Below, piece after piece: positions 1 through 10,300 of a stretch of 30,462 bases of DNA. Both the position numbers and the translations under genes were made by a program. Position 1 is the first letter of the stretch. Each line of letters begins with the position of its first letter. Source of the stretch: a virus. The stretch is from the IMG/VR virus record IMGVR_UViG_3300030382_001802, positions 1 to 30,462 of that record. One strand, written 5' to 3'. The notes under the pieces were generated by a model. It worked only from the letters and a program-made list of their open reading frames with translations, was not told the origin of the DNA and ran no database searches.

Positions 1-1
1 T

Positions 2-274
2 GGAGCTGCTGTTGGATATGCAGCAGGTGGTGCTGGTGCAGTAGCAATTGCATGGATACTAAAGAAGATTCCAAATTCTGTGATTAAAGCAAAGTTTGGC
101 AGATTGATGTATGGACTAGGAGTAACTTGTACACTTGGTCTATCAAAATGGAAATTCACAAAGAAATTCTGGAATAAAACAATCGAGCCTTGGATAATCG
201 ATGCAATCGATAATATTGTAGCGAGTGGTATAAAATCATTCTGTGATGGAATGAGAAGTGATAACGAAGGATAG
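2..274 (+). CDS. C-terminal part of a small membrane-like protein, cut by the left edge
   Basis: The reading frame is open from base 2 to the TAG at 272-274, so the start lies outside the window. The visible part begins with a Gly/Ala-rich hydrophobic stretch (GAAVGYAAGGAGAVAIAW), followed by a basic, Trp/Lys-rich amphipathic segment and an acidic end. This suggests a membrane-associated or membrane-inserting phage protein, but I do not recognise the family. It overlaps the next gene by 17 bases, which places it in the same + strand transcription unit as the structural genes. An internal GTG at 80 is possible as a start, but the continuous hydrophobic upstream sequence makes a longer gene more likely. 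Confidence 0.6.
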   Translation, partial: GAAVGYAAGGAGAVAIAWILKKIPNSVIKAKFGRLMYGLGVTCTLGLSKWKFTKKFWNKTIEPWIIDAIDNIVASGIKSFCDGMRSDNEG

Positions 275-578
275 TCCATTGGTGCTTAGTCTTGAAAATA
301 CAAAAAAGAGCAAGGATGTTTTCCAAGCTTTTAATGTTCAAGGAAGAAAGAACTTTCTAGAGAAACCAACTCTATGTCCTTTGTGTGGTTTTCATGAGAT
401 GGGTGCTGTAGAATTGCTTGGTGTAAAGCCGGGTCCCTTCTTCTGGGAATGTGAAAGATGTAATTCCCGTTTCTTAAGATATACATTCAGGGAAACCAAG
501 AAGCTTCTCAAGGAGTCTGAGAAATTATGGTATGACTTGGATGGACTTGATACTATTTGGCTTGATTTACCAAACTGA
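258..578 (+). CDS. Small zinc-ribbon protein of unknown function
   Basis: A protein of 106 residues beginning at a GTG that overlaps the end of the upstream gene. Two Cys pairs are visible, CPLCG (C40, C43) and CERC (C65, C68), spaced as in a treble-clef or zinc-ribbon knuckle. The C-terminal 35 residues are charged and probably helical. Its TGA stop overlaps the ATG of the large tail gene (TGATG), so the two are probably translationally coupled. Small zinc-ribbon proteins in phage structural modules can act as assembly or DNA-packaging accessories, but nothing in the sequence decides the role. Existence of the gene is well supported; function is not. Confidence 0.7.
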   Translation: MITKDSPLVLSLENTKKSKDVFQAFNVQGRKNFLEKPTLCPLCGFHEMGAVELLGVKPGPFFWECERCNSRFLRYTFRETKKLLKESEKLWYDLDGLDTIWLDLPN

Positions 579-3500
579 TGCCTAAAGAATTACACGAGAT
601 AAGTAAGTTCATGGCAGGAACTGTTACGGTTCCTACCGAGACAGATATATCAGATGATACTGCCTCTTATAGTCTTAATATTGACCCTGTAGCTGAGGAT
701 GGTATTTTAAAAGGGATTCCTGATGACTTTCTTGTTATTATAAAGAATGAGAGTGTGAGTAGTCCATCTACTCAGGATTGGGCTAATGGGGTTGACTTAA
801 TTACAACAGATAGTACCTCAGGATTTACCGACCCTGGTGAGAGTTCAACGGCTTACCTTTATGTTGAAGATGATACTGGTGAGGCTATGATACTTAGTTA
901 TACAGATATAGATTCTGGGGATTTCACTGGAGTAACTTGGTTAGGGCCTGGTTCGGGGAATATAGATAATAATGATGCTATTTTTCAGGTTCCAGATATA
1001 GTAGCACATAAAATGGCTATGATAAATGACGATGGAACTCATAGGGTAGTTTATTTTGACGATGCTGATGATAAGATAAAAAAGATTGACGATATACATG
1101 GCACAGTGGGTACTACTGCAGCACTTTCTGCTTCAGCCGAATCTAAGACTGGTATTCCTACTATGCAGGTTAATAATACAGAGGTTCATATAGGAATGGG
1201 CAAGGGAGTTACAGATAGAGCAAGATGGTGTGGAATACCTCAATTTAAACAGTTTGGAGTTGAAACGACAGCACTCACATTAGAGAATGCTGAACTTAAT
1301 ACACCATCACCTTTTTCACAGTTTACTAAGGTAGTTACAGATGGTACATATATTTATGCCTTTAAAAGGGACGATACTTATCTTTATAAATTTAAGATTA
1401 GTACTGGAAGGCTTGAGTTGAGGTCAGGAGCAAATTGGTCAAGTATGAAATCTATATGTATGCATGCTACTGATAGCAGTTTCCTTTGGGTATATGACAA
1501 TGATACAGATTTAACTTATAATTATTCTTTGGATAAAGTCTCGACCGAGACTTTAGAAGTTTCTGAAGAATATTTATTCGATGCAGAACCCGAAGTTACT
1601 GGGGGAGCATCTCCATCGGCTGCTGATATCTTACATACAGTTGATAATACTAGTACTTATGGATATATGTGGTGTTTTGGATATAATGATGCTCATATAC
1701 ACAGAGGTTATCACTGGGAACTTCCTGCATTTGGAACAGTCATAGATAGGAATGCTGGTAATTGTCATCCTGATGTAACTGGAGGTGGTATTTATGATGC
1801 TTCTGGTAATGCTATGTGGTTCGATAGTCCTGGTGGTAGTGTATGGAGAAATATAAGTTATGGTAGTACTACTGGCATTGTGGCTAGTTTTCCAACTGGG
1901 GCATTTTTATTTAAGCCTACAGGTGGACTCCAGACTAACTCTTATTGTGGAATGTATTTAATTTTTAATACTGGGTGGACAACTGGAGCCGCTGCTAATA
2001 GTGTTTATTATGTTCATTCTAGTGGTGGTACTTCTGGCTCAGGAGACCATTCTTCAAGATTTAAAATATCTACTGCAGATGACTATTCTGTCCCAATGGG
2101 TGCAATTTTTAGGGATGACACTCCGAGCTCAGCTCCGTTTGGGACTAATGATATAACTATATTCCAGATTCCATTTGATAATAGTAAAACTGATTATGGC
2201 GGGAATATAAATGCTAATTATGCTGACCATAGGACCATGAATGGTACAAATGATGATACAACTTTTGTAAGTGCAAGAAATAAATCAGATGCTGACGAAT
2301 CTGATTATTATACATTTACAAATCCAGCGTATAATATAGCTCAAGGTGGTTCTGTAACTGATATTAGTGCTATTACAACTGACAGTGAATTAAAACATAC
2401 CGTTGGAGTTGTAGATAAGGATGAAAGCACTGTAAAGGTGCATATGTTTGAAGGGGATGGGTCTTCTCAAGCGAGATGGGCTTATGGGACATTAGCTAGT
2501 CCAGAGGCAAAATTAGAGACTTTTATAAAACTAACTCCAGTACATGCTGCTACTGGTGGAACGCTTACTCATTTAAATACATATTATTATAAAGCTTCGT
2601 TTGTTTATGATGGATATCAAGAATCACCATTGACTCATCAGGTTTTATTAACTCATGACCCAAGTGCTTCTGCAACAGAAGCTAAAAATACTATTACTAT
2701 AGACTTTAAGGGCTTAGCTGTTCTGCCAAAAAGAATTACTCATCTGAATATATATGTAGCCGAAAGTGATGATGCTGCTTCTGAACCAGAAGGGTTTTAC
2801 AGACTCTTGGAAAATATACCAATAGATTATGGATGGGCTACTTTATCGGATGCTACTGCAACTACAGTTTTTAATAGTACTTATCGACAAAAGGTAATTG
2901 TAGATATAGGAAAAAGAACGGGTGCATCATATGAGGCTGAAACTGGTATATCAGAAGTAGTACAAGATACAATGCCAAATTATGCTTTATCAACTCAACT
3001 TAATAATCAGCAATTTGTAGCCGATTGCTATCATCCTGATTTACACAGCGTTCCTAACTATATGTTTAAATCAAAACCTTATAATTTTGACCAATTTGAT
3101 TGGAGTATGGATTTACTTAGACTTCCTACAAAACCCACAGCTTTAGCATCTTTCAATGGAAGAGTATATGCATTTGGTGAAAATAATACTTATCGTATAG
3201 AACCTCAAAGTTTTTATATAGAAGATACTTTTGAGGGGGTAGGATGTATGGGGCCAGATGCAGTCGTTGTTACTGAATATGGAATGTGCTTTGCTGATAA
3301 AAACAATATATATTTACATGATGGAAGACAACCAGTTCCTATTGGAGATTCAATACTTAGGGGTGACAATAAGAGTTGGCAAAATAGAGACACAGCATGG
3401 ACTTCTAAAATAGTCTTTGATGCAGAAAGAAATAGTTTTGTGGTTATGTTTAAATATTCAAGTAATTATTATGCTTGGGTTTTTAATATTGCTCGTAGAA

Positions 3501-3910
3501 GATGGGATTTGTGGGAAATGTTTGGAACCACAGAACCTTTAGGTACTCTTTCTGGTAAAAATGGAGAAATGTTTATAAGTGACGGTACAAATCTAAAACA
3601 TTATCTAGGGCATGCTTCTACATATAGAAATTGGGATTGGTATAGTAAAAAGCTTACAATGGGAGCGGATACTCAGACTAAGGTTTTTAAAAGAACTAGG
3701 ATTGCTGGTAGCACGAGTGCTCGTATTGATACTTTTGTTAGTTCTGAAGGGACCCCTACTAATAGTGGGGCTATAGACGGAAGCACTGGATATGTTTATA
3801 CACTAAAAGGTGCAGCTTCAAGAGCTAAATGGTTACAGTATAAAATTACAGCCGAGGCAAATACAGTAGATGCTATTGGAACTATATTTAGAAGGAGACC
3901 AATAAGATAA
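578..3910 (+). CDS. Large propeller-like tail/virion structural protein
   Basis: A protein of 1110 residues rich in Gly, Ser, Thr, Asp, Asn and aromatics, with almost no long helices, typical of beta-structured virion proteins. The C-terminal third contains short repeated blade-like segments, such as ASFNGRVYAFGENNTYRIEP, VVVTEYGMCFADKNNIYLHDG and FNIARRRWDLWEM. These resemble the propeller part of phage tail nozzle or packaged-DNA stabilisation proteins. No signal peptide or enzymatic motif is seen. It starts by TGATG overlap and ends by TAATG overlap with the next gene. The likely role is a tail nozzle, hub or stabilisation protein of a short-tailed virion, inferred from composition, size and position before the ejected-protein genes. 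A receptor-binding role is the main alternative. Confidence 0.65.
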   Translation: MPKELHEISKFMAGTVTVPTETDISDDTASYSLNIDPVAEDGILKGIPDDFLVIIKNESVSSPSTQDWANGVDLITTDSTSGFTDPGESSTAYLYVEDDTGEAMILSYTDIDSGDFTGVTWLGPGSGNIDNNDAIFQVPDIVAHKMAMINDDGTHRVVYFDDADDKIKKIDDIHGTVGTTAALSASAESKTGIPTMQVNNTEVHIGMGKGVTDRARWCGIPQFKQFGVETTALTLENAELNTPSPFSQFTKVVTDGTYIYAFKRDDTYLYKFKISTGRLELRSGANWSSMKSICMHATDSSFLWVYDNDTDLTYNYSLDKVSTETLEVSEEYLFDAEPEVTGGASPSAADILHTVDNTSTYGYMWCFGYNDAHIHRGYHWELPAFGTVIDRNAGNCHPDVTGGGIYDASGNAMWFDSPGGSVWRNISYGSTTGIVASFPTGAFLFKPTGGLQTNSYCGMYLIFNTGWTTGAAANSVYYVHSSGGTSGSGDHSSRFKISTADDYSVPMGAIFRDDTPSSAPFGTNDITIFQIPFDNSKTDYGGNINANYADHRTMNGTNDDTTFVSARNKSDADESDYYTFTNPAYNIAQGGSVTDISAITTDSELKHTVGVVDKDESTVKVHMFEGDGSSQARWAYGTLASPEAKLETFIKLTPVHAATGGTLTHLNTYYYKASFVYDGYQESPLTHQVLLTHDPSASATEAKNTITIDFKGLAVLPKRITHLNIYVAESDDAASEPEGFYRLLENIPIDYGWATLSDATATTVFNSTYRQKVIVDIGKRTGASYEAETGISEVVQDTMPNYALSTQLNNQQFVADCYHPDLHSVPNYMFKSKPYNFDQFDWSMDLLRLPTKPTALASFNGRVYAFGENNTYRIEPQSFYIEDTFEGVGCMGPDAVVVTEYGMCFADKNNIYLHDGRQPVPIGDSILRGDNKSWQNRDTAWTSKIVFDAERNSFVVMFKYSSNYYAWVFNIARRRWDLWEMFGTTEPLGTLSGKNGEMFISDGTNLKHYLGHASTYRNWDWYSKKLTMGADTQTKVFKRTRIAGSTSARIDTFVSSEGTPTNSGAIDGSTGYVYTLKGAASRAKWLQYKITAEANTVDAIGTIFRRRPIR

Positions 3911-4209
3911 TGGCAATATCAAAGAAAAGAGCACCAGTAACTAAAGATTCAGAATTAAATAGGGTTTTTAGTAAAATATATGATGATATGAATGAACTTA
4001 TAAATGCAGTTAATCAGGGCGGTACAAGTAAAAAGAAAGAATCATTTAGTGGAAAAACTGGAGATTTAAGGGTAATAAAGGATGCAAATAAGAAATACTT
4101 CCTTGAAGCAAAAACGGATGAGGGCTGGATTAGGAATGTTGATAATGTCAGTCTTTCCGGGGGTGCAGAGACTGTAGATGTTGGTTTTAAATTTAGAGAA
4201 AAGGATTAG
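3910..4209 (+). CDS. Short virion protein, fibre- or attachment-like
   Basis: A protein of 99 residues whose start overlaps the previous stop (TAATG). Residues 13-37 form an amphipathic helix (LNRVFSKIYDDMNELINAV) that could trimerise. This is followed by GKTGDLRVIKDANKKYFLEA and EGWIR, a small beta-rich domain of a kind common in short phage fibre or head/tail accessory proteins. There is no catalytic motif. The next gene is 76 bases away, so this closes a translationally coupled group of three genes. Function is inferred from position only. Confidence 0.6.
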   Translation: MAISKKRAPVTKDSELNRVFSKIYDDMNELINAVNQGGTSKKKESFSGKTGDLRVIKDANKKYFLEAKTDEGWIRNVDNVSLSGGAETVDVGFKFREKD

Positions 4210-4230
4210 TAAGTCTTGGTTATAAAGCAA

Positions 4231-4243
4231 AATATTTTTAAAT
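4231..4243 (+). promoter_or_regulatory. AT-rich 13-mer shared by the two + strand gaps
   Basis: AATATTTTTAAAT lies 42 bases before the 4286 start. The identical 13-mer occurs at 17271-17283, directly after the SET gene. These are the only two sizeable non-coding gaps between + strand genes. It could be a promoter element for a phage or host RNA polymerase, but AT richness makes chance plausible. Confidence 0.25.
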
Positions 4244-4285
4244 TGTCCCTAGAACCCTATGTTTTACAAAAAGGAATAAAAAGTT

Positions 4286-4999
4286 ATGCCTAGTCCACGC
4301 GGTGGTTCACAGTGGGGTTATCTTGACCCAAATTCTGTTCGAGAGAATATGCTTCAGGGTATGCCTACTGGAGAATTTGGTGCTCTAGCTAGTCAATATG
4401 GTAGACGTGCTGGTCAACAATTTGGCATGCAAAGTCAATTGTTTAATCAGGGTATGGGACTTATGCAGGGAGATAGTCCTATACTCCAAGCAATGAGACA
4501 GCAGCAGGGACAACAACTTGGCGATATTGGTAGCCAGCAAATGAGAGGACAGAATCAAGCATTAGCCGCTCGTGGTATGGGCGGTGGTGGTTTGTCTGGT
4601 ATATTAGGTCAAAAAACTGCAAGTACTTTAGGAGAGCAATCTAGACAAGGTCTTCTTGGAATTCAACAATATGGTTTACAAGCTGGTTCAACAATGACCG
4701 GACAGGCACAGGGCTTCGGTCAGATAGGAATGCAAGGAATGGCAGGACAAGGAAATGCACTCGGTTCATTAGGAGCTATGATGAGTCAGGCTAATCAGTC
4801 TCAGAATGTACAAATGCAGACTAATGCTGCTAACCAAGCTAGTTGGTTACAGGCTGAAGCTGCTAGAAAAAAAGCTGAAGCTGCAAAAAGAGGTGGACTA
4901 CTTGGTGGAGTCGTAGGAGGAATAGGAGGATTCTTATTAGGGGGTCCAGCAGGAGCACAACTAGGTTATACAATGGGCAGTTCTATTGGTAGTGGCTAA
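4286..4999 (+). CDS. Gln/Gly/Met-rich predicted internal virion (ejection) protein
   Basis: A protein of 237 residues, extremely rich in Gln, Gly, Met and Ala (for example QAMRQQQGQQLGDIGSQQM). It ends in a glycine-zipper hydrophobic segment (about residues 205-235, GGLLGGVVGGIGGFLLGG) that could insert in a membrane. Low-complexity Gln/Gly proteins with such tails are typical of proteins packaged in short-tailed phage heads and ejected with the DNA. The start follows AAGGAAT. It heads a run of four genes of increasing size that all look like internal virion components. The ejection role is inferred from composition and context, not homology. Confidence 0.6.
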   Translation: MPSPRGGSQWGYLDPNSVRENMLQGMPTGEFGALASQYGRRAGQQFGMQSQLFNQGMGLMQGDSPILQAMRQQQGQQLGDIGSQQMRGQNQALAARGMGGGGLSGILGQKTASTLGEQSRQGLLGIQQYGLQAGSTMTGQAQGFGQIGMQGMAGQGNALGSLGAMMSQANQSQNVQMQTNAANQASWLQAEAARKKAEAAKRGGLLGGVVGGIGGFLLGGPAGAQLGYTMGSSIGSG

Positions 5000-5018
5000 A
5001 AATTAAAAGGAGAAAAAA

Positions 5019-5750
5019 ATGGCACAAGATAATTGGTATTTAGGAAAAAACGTAGGAGTTCCAGCAGGAACTTGGAAAAGTATGGGTAAAAAACTTGGTT
5101 TTGGCTTATCTGAACAAGAAAAGGTTGATAGACAAAGAGCCCGTAGAATAAGTAGAGGAAGAGCTACTCGACAGGAGCAACTTGAAAGAGTTTCTGGAAG
5201 ATTAAATGAACAGGGACAGTATGGTGAATATGATATTGTAAACCCGGGTCAGGCAAGATATGCTAATCAATATGCTGCTCAGCAAAGAGCTGCAGGTAGA
5301 ATGAGTCTTGGCCCTAGTGGAAAACCATTAGCAGAATGGACCTCTGATGAAGTTAAGGAAATGCAGAGAAATCTGAATGCAGGTGGATATGTTGATGCTA
5401 AAGGCGAACAATTAAAAGTAGATGGAATGGTTGGTGCAAAAACAGTAGCTGCAATGCGTAGCGTGCAACAGGCTCACTTTGGAGATGATATGGGTCCGAG
5501 GGGTGATTATAGTGAAGAACGAAGCGGAATAGGTGCTGGAGAAGAAGCTATTAGAGGCGGAGCAAGAGGTGGAATATATGGCACAGGCGATAAGTATATC
5601 CCCGGTGGAGCAGCTACCCCAGAAGACTTTGACCCGTCCATTAGAGAAAGTGCAGGAACAGTTCTTGGAAGTTATGGGAACTGGATACAAGGAGATGAAG
5701 GTTGGATTCCTGATATTTTACAGAGACAATGGAGAGAACGTAGGAGATAA
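5019..5750 (+). CDS. Virion protein with peptidoglycan-binding-like domain
   Basis: A protein of 243 residues with a strong ribosome binding site (AAGGAG). Residues about 108-152 fit the PG_binding_1 fold: WTSDEVKEMQRNLNAGGY, then LKVDGMVGAKTVAAMRSVQ, with the usual helix, VDG.xG.KT and helix pattern. The rest is basic or Gly-rich and probably flexible. No hydrolase motif is visible, so it probably binds rather than cuts cell wall, perhaps holding ejected proteins at the wall during genome entry. It lies two bases before the next start and belongs to the internal virion protein block. Confidence 0.65.
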   Translation: MAQDNWYLGKNVGVPAGTWKSMGKKLGFGLSEQEKVDRQRARRISRGRATRQEQLERVSGRLNEQGQYGEYDIVNPGQARYANQYAAQQRAAGRMSLGPSGKPLAEWTSDEVKEMQRNLNAGGYVDAKGEQLKVDGMVGAKTVAAMRSVQQAHFGDDMGPRGDYSEERSGIGAGEEAIRGGARGGIYGTGDKYIPGGAATPEDFDPSIRESAGTVLGSYGNWIQGDEGWIPDILQRQWRERRR

Positions 5751-5752
5751 TA

Positions 5753-7342
5753 ATGGCTTTTTATAATCCACCCGGAGCACCAGCACAAGGGGGTTTGACG
5801 GTTGATGCTAGTAGATATCAGAATCTTCAAGCTCATCAGTATCAACCCGTTCCAAATCCATTTGCAAAAGCTTATGAATTAAAGAAGCAGGCTATGGAGA
5901 TGAAGCGTGCTGAAAGAGCTGAGACTGAAGCTATCTCTGGTGAAGTATTAGCTAAGATGCAGAATGAGATTTTCGCTATGGGAGATGATGCTTCACATTT
6001 CAATCCAGATGATATCCTTCAAGGAGGAAAATTTAACAAGTCCGAATTAGAGAAGAGAAGATTCACCTCAACTTTGAAAAGTGCTGCTTGGACAAAGTAT
6101 CAGAGAGATGCTAAAACTGCAGGAGGTGTAGCCAATAGAGAATCTTTTGAACAAGTCTGGGGGGCAGCAAAGAAAAAGGAAGATAGTAAAATTATCAATG
6201 AGATGTGGGCGGATGTTCAGTCCAATAGGATGACTGAAAAGGAGTTTAATCTTGCTGTAAGAGATGAGGGTGGAGAAGTATTTAGAGACTATTATAAAGA
6301 CATAAGTCAACCAGCTAAAGAACAGCTTCAACTTTCATTAGAACAAGCTAAATGGGATGCTTATACTCCGGGCTATGAAACTTTCTGGGAAGGAATGTTT
6401 AACACAGGACCTACTGATACTGAATTATCAGATAAAGCTTTATCGCCTGCTGTAATAGGAACAACTGTTACTGCTGGTTTAACAGCCGCAGGACTAAGTC
6501 CTACAATAAGAGGGGCTGTGGCTGCACCTTTTAAATCTGTTTACGGAGCGTCTGGCGGAAATTTAAGAGCTTTTAAGGTGGAGACTAATAAGTTAAAGAC
6601 ATTGCGTCAGGAAGCTAGGGCTCTTGGATTCAATCCCGATACAGGTAAAATAATAAAAGGGACAAAGGCCAGTCCATCCCTTCAAATGAAGTATAATGCT
6701 TGGAATAAAAGTGCAGACGGAGGAGTTGAATTAAAAAGATTAGAAAGTCTTGAAAAAGCTGGTACTAAGGTTAATCAAGACAAACTAAAAGAATTACAAT
6801 CGAAAAGAAATAAATTCAAATCTGATTTATCTTCTAATAAACAAAAGATTGACAAAGCTAAAAAGAAATTATCAGCACAACAAAAAGTTGTTGCAGATAA
6901 AAAGAAACTTTATAGAAGTAAAGGCAAAGGCTTTACTCCTAGAGGTGTTCCTCAGGGAACGGGTGCTGCAGCCATGACAGGACTTCGCGGTCAGTTTATG
7001 GGTGAAATAGCTGCTATGCCTACCAGAATGTTACTTGGAGATGAGACCAAGGGTGCAAAATTAACGAACGAAGCTATTGAAACTTTAGGAACTCAGGCTG
7101 GCATGGGCTCTGGTCAGATAGCTATGCTTTCTAAAATTAAGAACAAGATTCAAAAGAATGGCATGACTTGGGCTTTGAAAAAGATAGCACAAAAAGGCGG
7201 TTTTAAACTTGCTTTGAGTGTGGGAGGAAAAGCTATACTTGGGACTGCTGGAGGTTTAGTCTCTGGTGGTGTCTTGACAGGGGTTAGTGCAGCTATGCTT
7301 GCAAAAGATTTATACGATATTTACAATATTTTAGCTGAATAA
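5753..7342 (+). CDS. Predicted internal virion protein with coiled coil and hydrophobic C-terminus
   Basis: A protein of 529 residues. The N-terminal half is helical and charged. About residues 225-265 are Ala/Gly/Thr-rich and could be membrane active. A long Lys-rich coiled coil spans about 335-395 (LKELQSKRNKFKSDLSSNK). The last 45 residues are hydrophobic with glycine spacing (LALSVGGKAILGTAGGLVSGG). Such proteins in podovirus-like genomes are ejected with the DNA and line or extend the injection channel. It ends three bases before the giant gene, so the two are co-expressed. I recognise no enzymatic domain. Confidence 0.6.
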   Translation: MAFYNPPGAPAQGGLTVDASRYQNLQAHQYQPVPNPFAKAYELKKQAMEMKRAERAETEAISGEVLAKMQNEIFAMGDDASHFNPDDILQGGKFNKSELEKRRFTSTLKSAAWTKYQRDAKTAGGVANRESFEQVWGAAKKKEDSKIINEMWADVQSNRMTEKEFNLAVRDEGGEVFRDYYKDISQPAKEQLQLSLEQAKWDAYTPGYETFWEGMFNTGPTDTELSDKALSPAVIGTTVTAGLTAAGLSPTIRGAVAAPFKSVYGASGGNLRAFKVETNKLKTLRQEARALGFNPDTGKIIKGTKASPSLQMKYNAWNKSADGGVELKRLESLEKAGTKVNQDKLKELQSKRNKFKSDLSSNKQKIDKAKKKLSAQQKVVADKKKLYRSKGKGFTPRGVPQGTGAAAMTGLRGQFMGEIAAMPTRMLLGDETKGAKLTNEAIETLGTQAGMGSGQIAMLSKIKNKIQKNGMTWALKKIAQKGGFKLALSVGGKAILGTAGGLVSGGVLTGVSAAMLAKDLYDIYNILAE

Positions 7343-7344
7343 AT

Positions 7345-10300
7345 GTGCCTTTATTACCACAATTTAATCCATATATACCAGAGCAAGAGCTTTCCAAGGC
7401 TTTAGCTCAATATAAACAATCCCCAGATTCGTTCTCTGACAAGGACGTAGAAACCCTTAAAAATCATGCAAGGTACTATAATGTACCCTTTGCAACTGAT
7501 GAAAGTCGTCATCAAGGACGTATAGGCGGTCTAATATCCCAACTTGGCAGTGGTTTTACTGAGGGTTGGACTACATTCAATGTTTTTAAAGATAAGCCAA
7601 GGGACGAATATGAGGCTATAGCAAGGAATATAGGTCATCTTGCTGGTTTTGTAGGTTATATACCAGCGGCTCCATTTAAACTATTAGGTTTAAAAACTCT
7701 TGCTGCTGCGGCTAAGAAAGCAAAGGGTCGTTCTGTGCCTATGTGGGCAGCTAAACTAGCAACTGAAAAGGCTAGTAAAATAGTTGGCCCAGCCCTGAAA
7801 GGTGCTGTAATTGCCCGGGCAGGTGCTGTTGGTTCTGCAGCAACTTTTTTAAGTAAACCACTCGTAAAAGACATCGTAGAGGGAAGTTTTCATCTTGGTG
7901 TTGCAAGTAGTGTCTCAAGTTGGCAGGGTGGTGTCGATGAAATGATGAGGTCTTTTGTTGGTGGTGCTAAGACTGGTGCTGTCTTTAGAGGTATTGGTAA
8001 TATAATAAAAACAGATAGTGAGACTGCTAATAAAATCCTAAGAGGATTATCGTCGAGTATGTATATGGGTCTTCCTGCTACAGCTCAAGGAGCTACAACT
8101 CCAGAACAAGTCTATGAATATCTATTGGGTGCTTATTTTGGATGGAAAGAGATGCCCTATCATAGAAGAGCAGCTGGGAAGCATCTTAATAAGATGGTTG
8201 AGCAAAGAAAGACTGACCCAGAGATTGTAAAAGGATGGGAAGATTTAGATGCCAAGACCCAGAAGTATGCGAAAGAAAAGTCTATAAAGACATTTGGGAC
8301 TCGTGAAGAAAATCTTGCCATAGGTTATAAACTAGCAAAAGACCAAGGAGTTGACGTTGAACAGCAACAGGAATATGCTGAAAACTATGCTAATGAGGTC
8401 GAAGCAAGAGCAAGGGCAACTGCTGGACCAATGGCTGAAACTGATGAGAGCAAAGAGGCTGCAGAGGTTAATAAGGAAAGAACTGCCGAAACGGAGCGTG
8501 GTTCTTCTACAGTAGAGGGACAGGAAAATCTTGATACTGGCTCTGAACTTGTAGAAATACCCAGTTTTTCTTATCAAACAGAAAATTATGTTAGAAGAAC
8601 CTTTGAGGACATTTATGAAAAGGCACCATCAAAGTCTCAGAAGATAGCTGAGATAGCTGGTGACCTTGAACAAACTTGGGAAAGCATGATTGAAAGGGGT
8701 AGGGTAGACAATGTAAATCCTTCAGATGATATGGTTAATTATATCAATGAGACATATGGAAGAAAGTTAGATTATAATGAGGCTATCTTCTGGAGAAGTC
8801 TTGGCAATAGAAGGCTCAAAGAAAAAAGAGTTCCTTTACTCACTTGGCATAATGGAAGAATAGACCCCATTCTTGAAGACAAATCAGGAGCTGGTCTTGT
8901 TCCTACTAATCTTGCTGGTAATAGAAAAGCTTTGTATGAAGAACCAAAGATTATAGATAAGGTTTATCAGGAAGAATCTGGGACTACTAATTCAGCTTAT
9001 ATGGTATTAGACCATGCGATATTCAAAGGAAATAGAGGGATTGAAGAAGTTCCATTAACTGACCTTGATAAGCATTTCCGTAGGGAACTCCAAAGAGACC
9101 CGCAAATGAAAGAACTCTCTGAGAGTGGTAATTGGGAAGATAGGCAAATGTTCTGGCAGGCAGTCGATGCAAAGAAAGCTGCCTTTAATAGGGATAATAT
9201 GCTGAATATGGATGCTAAAGAAGGAGGTTTCTATTATTTCGGAGGAAGAGGAGATGCTGCTCGTCATTATTATGTAAGATATCATCCTAGGGTTGGAAAT
9301 ACTCCTGAAGCAGTTAATAAAAACCTTAATCTTATAAGAGATTTGTATGCTGCTAAAGGCATAATGAAGAATGGTGAAAGAATAAGCAATGCTGATTTTA
9401 ATAGGATGTATAGTCGAGCAAAAGGCAATTGGATGAAAGAGTATTCAGCTGATGATGGAAAAGAATTGGCTCGTATGGGTGAGATTTTTGATAAAGCCTT
9501 TGTATCTAATATGTTTTATGAAGTCAATATGAACGGATTACAGATTAATAGAGCTGGGCTTAGTAAGGTATTGGATGTTGGTTTTATAAATGATGCTAAA
9601 GATTTAAACAAGCGTTCTCAGATATGGCTTACCACGGGTATATCCTCAAACCCTGACTTTATAAATGCAAGATTAGTCGACTCCAAAGTTCCATTGGATA
9701 GAGAAGGAAATTATAATATTAAGATAGTAGAGGACTTTGATGAGAAACTTTATAGCGATGGTGCAATTATTGGGCATCCAGATGTAATCGATGCTATGAA
9801 CGCTGATTATGGTTTGCCAGATAAGGGCGGTACTGTAAAGTCCTTTATGGTTTCTCCGAATTCAAAGCATGGAGCTTTGCTTGGTAAATATATGATTCAC
9901 TCAGCTCCTAAGAATATACAGCTCTGGATGGAAAAACATAATGTTCATATGATAGTTCCAAGGTCAGCAGCGAAGCAGCTGGGTACAAGAGGCGAACTCC
10001 GAGTTAAAGATGGTAAGCCCCACAGAACTCTTGGAAGATTAACTTGGAAAGATGGTGGTATAGCCTTAGAGGGGACTAAAAAAGAAACGGATACCTATAA
10101 GGTTCATTCTTTCGACTTTAAAGGAGTCTTCTCTGAAAAGAACGATGAGCATACTCTCAGAGATGTAACTCTTCCTAAACAGATGCAGTCTAATCTAACT
10201 CCTTATACTTACAGTACTATGCAAGTTCCGGAAGGAAAAGAACGTGATGAGATAGTGGCACGAAATCGTGAAGTTATAGATGATATGTACGATACTCTTT

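Noticed and set aside
5412-5766. ORFs in other frames within the peptidoglycan-binding protein gene
   Set aside because: They overlap a gene with a recognisable domain and have no ribosome sites of their own.
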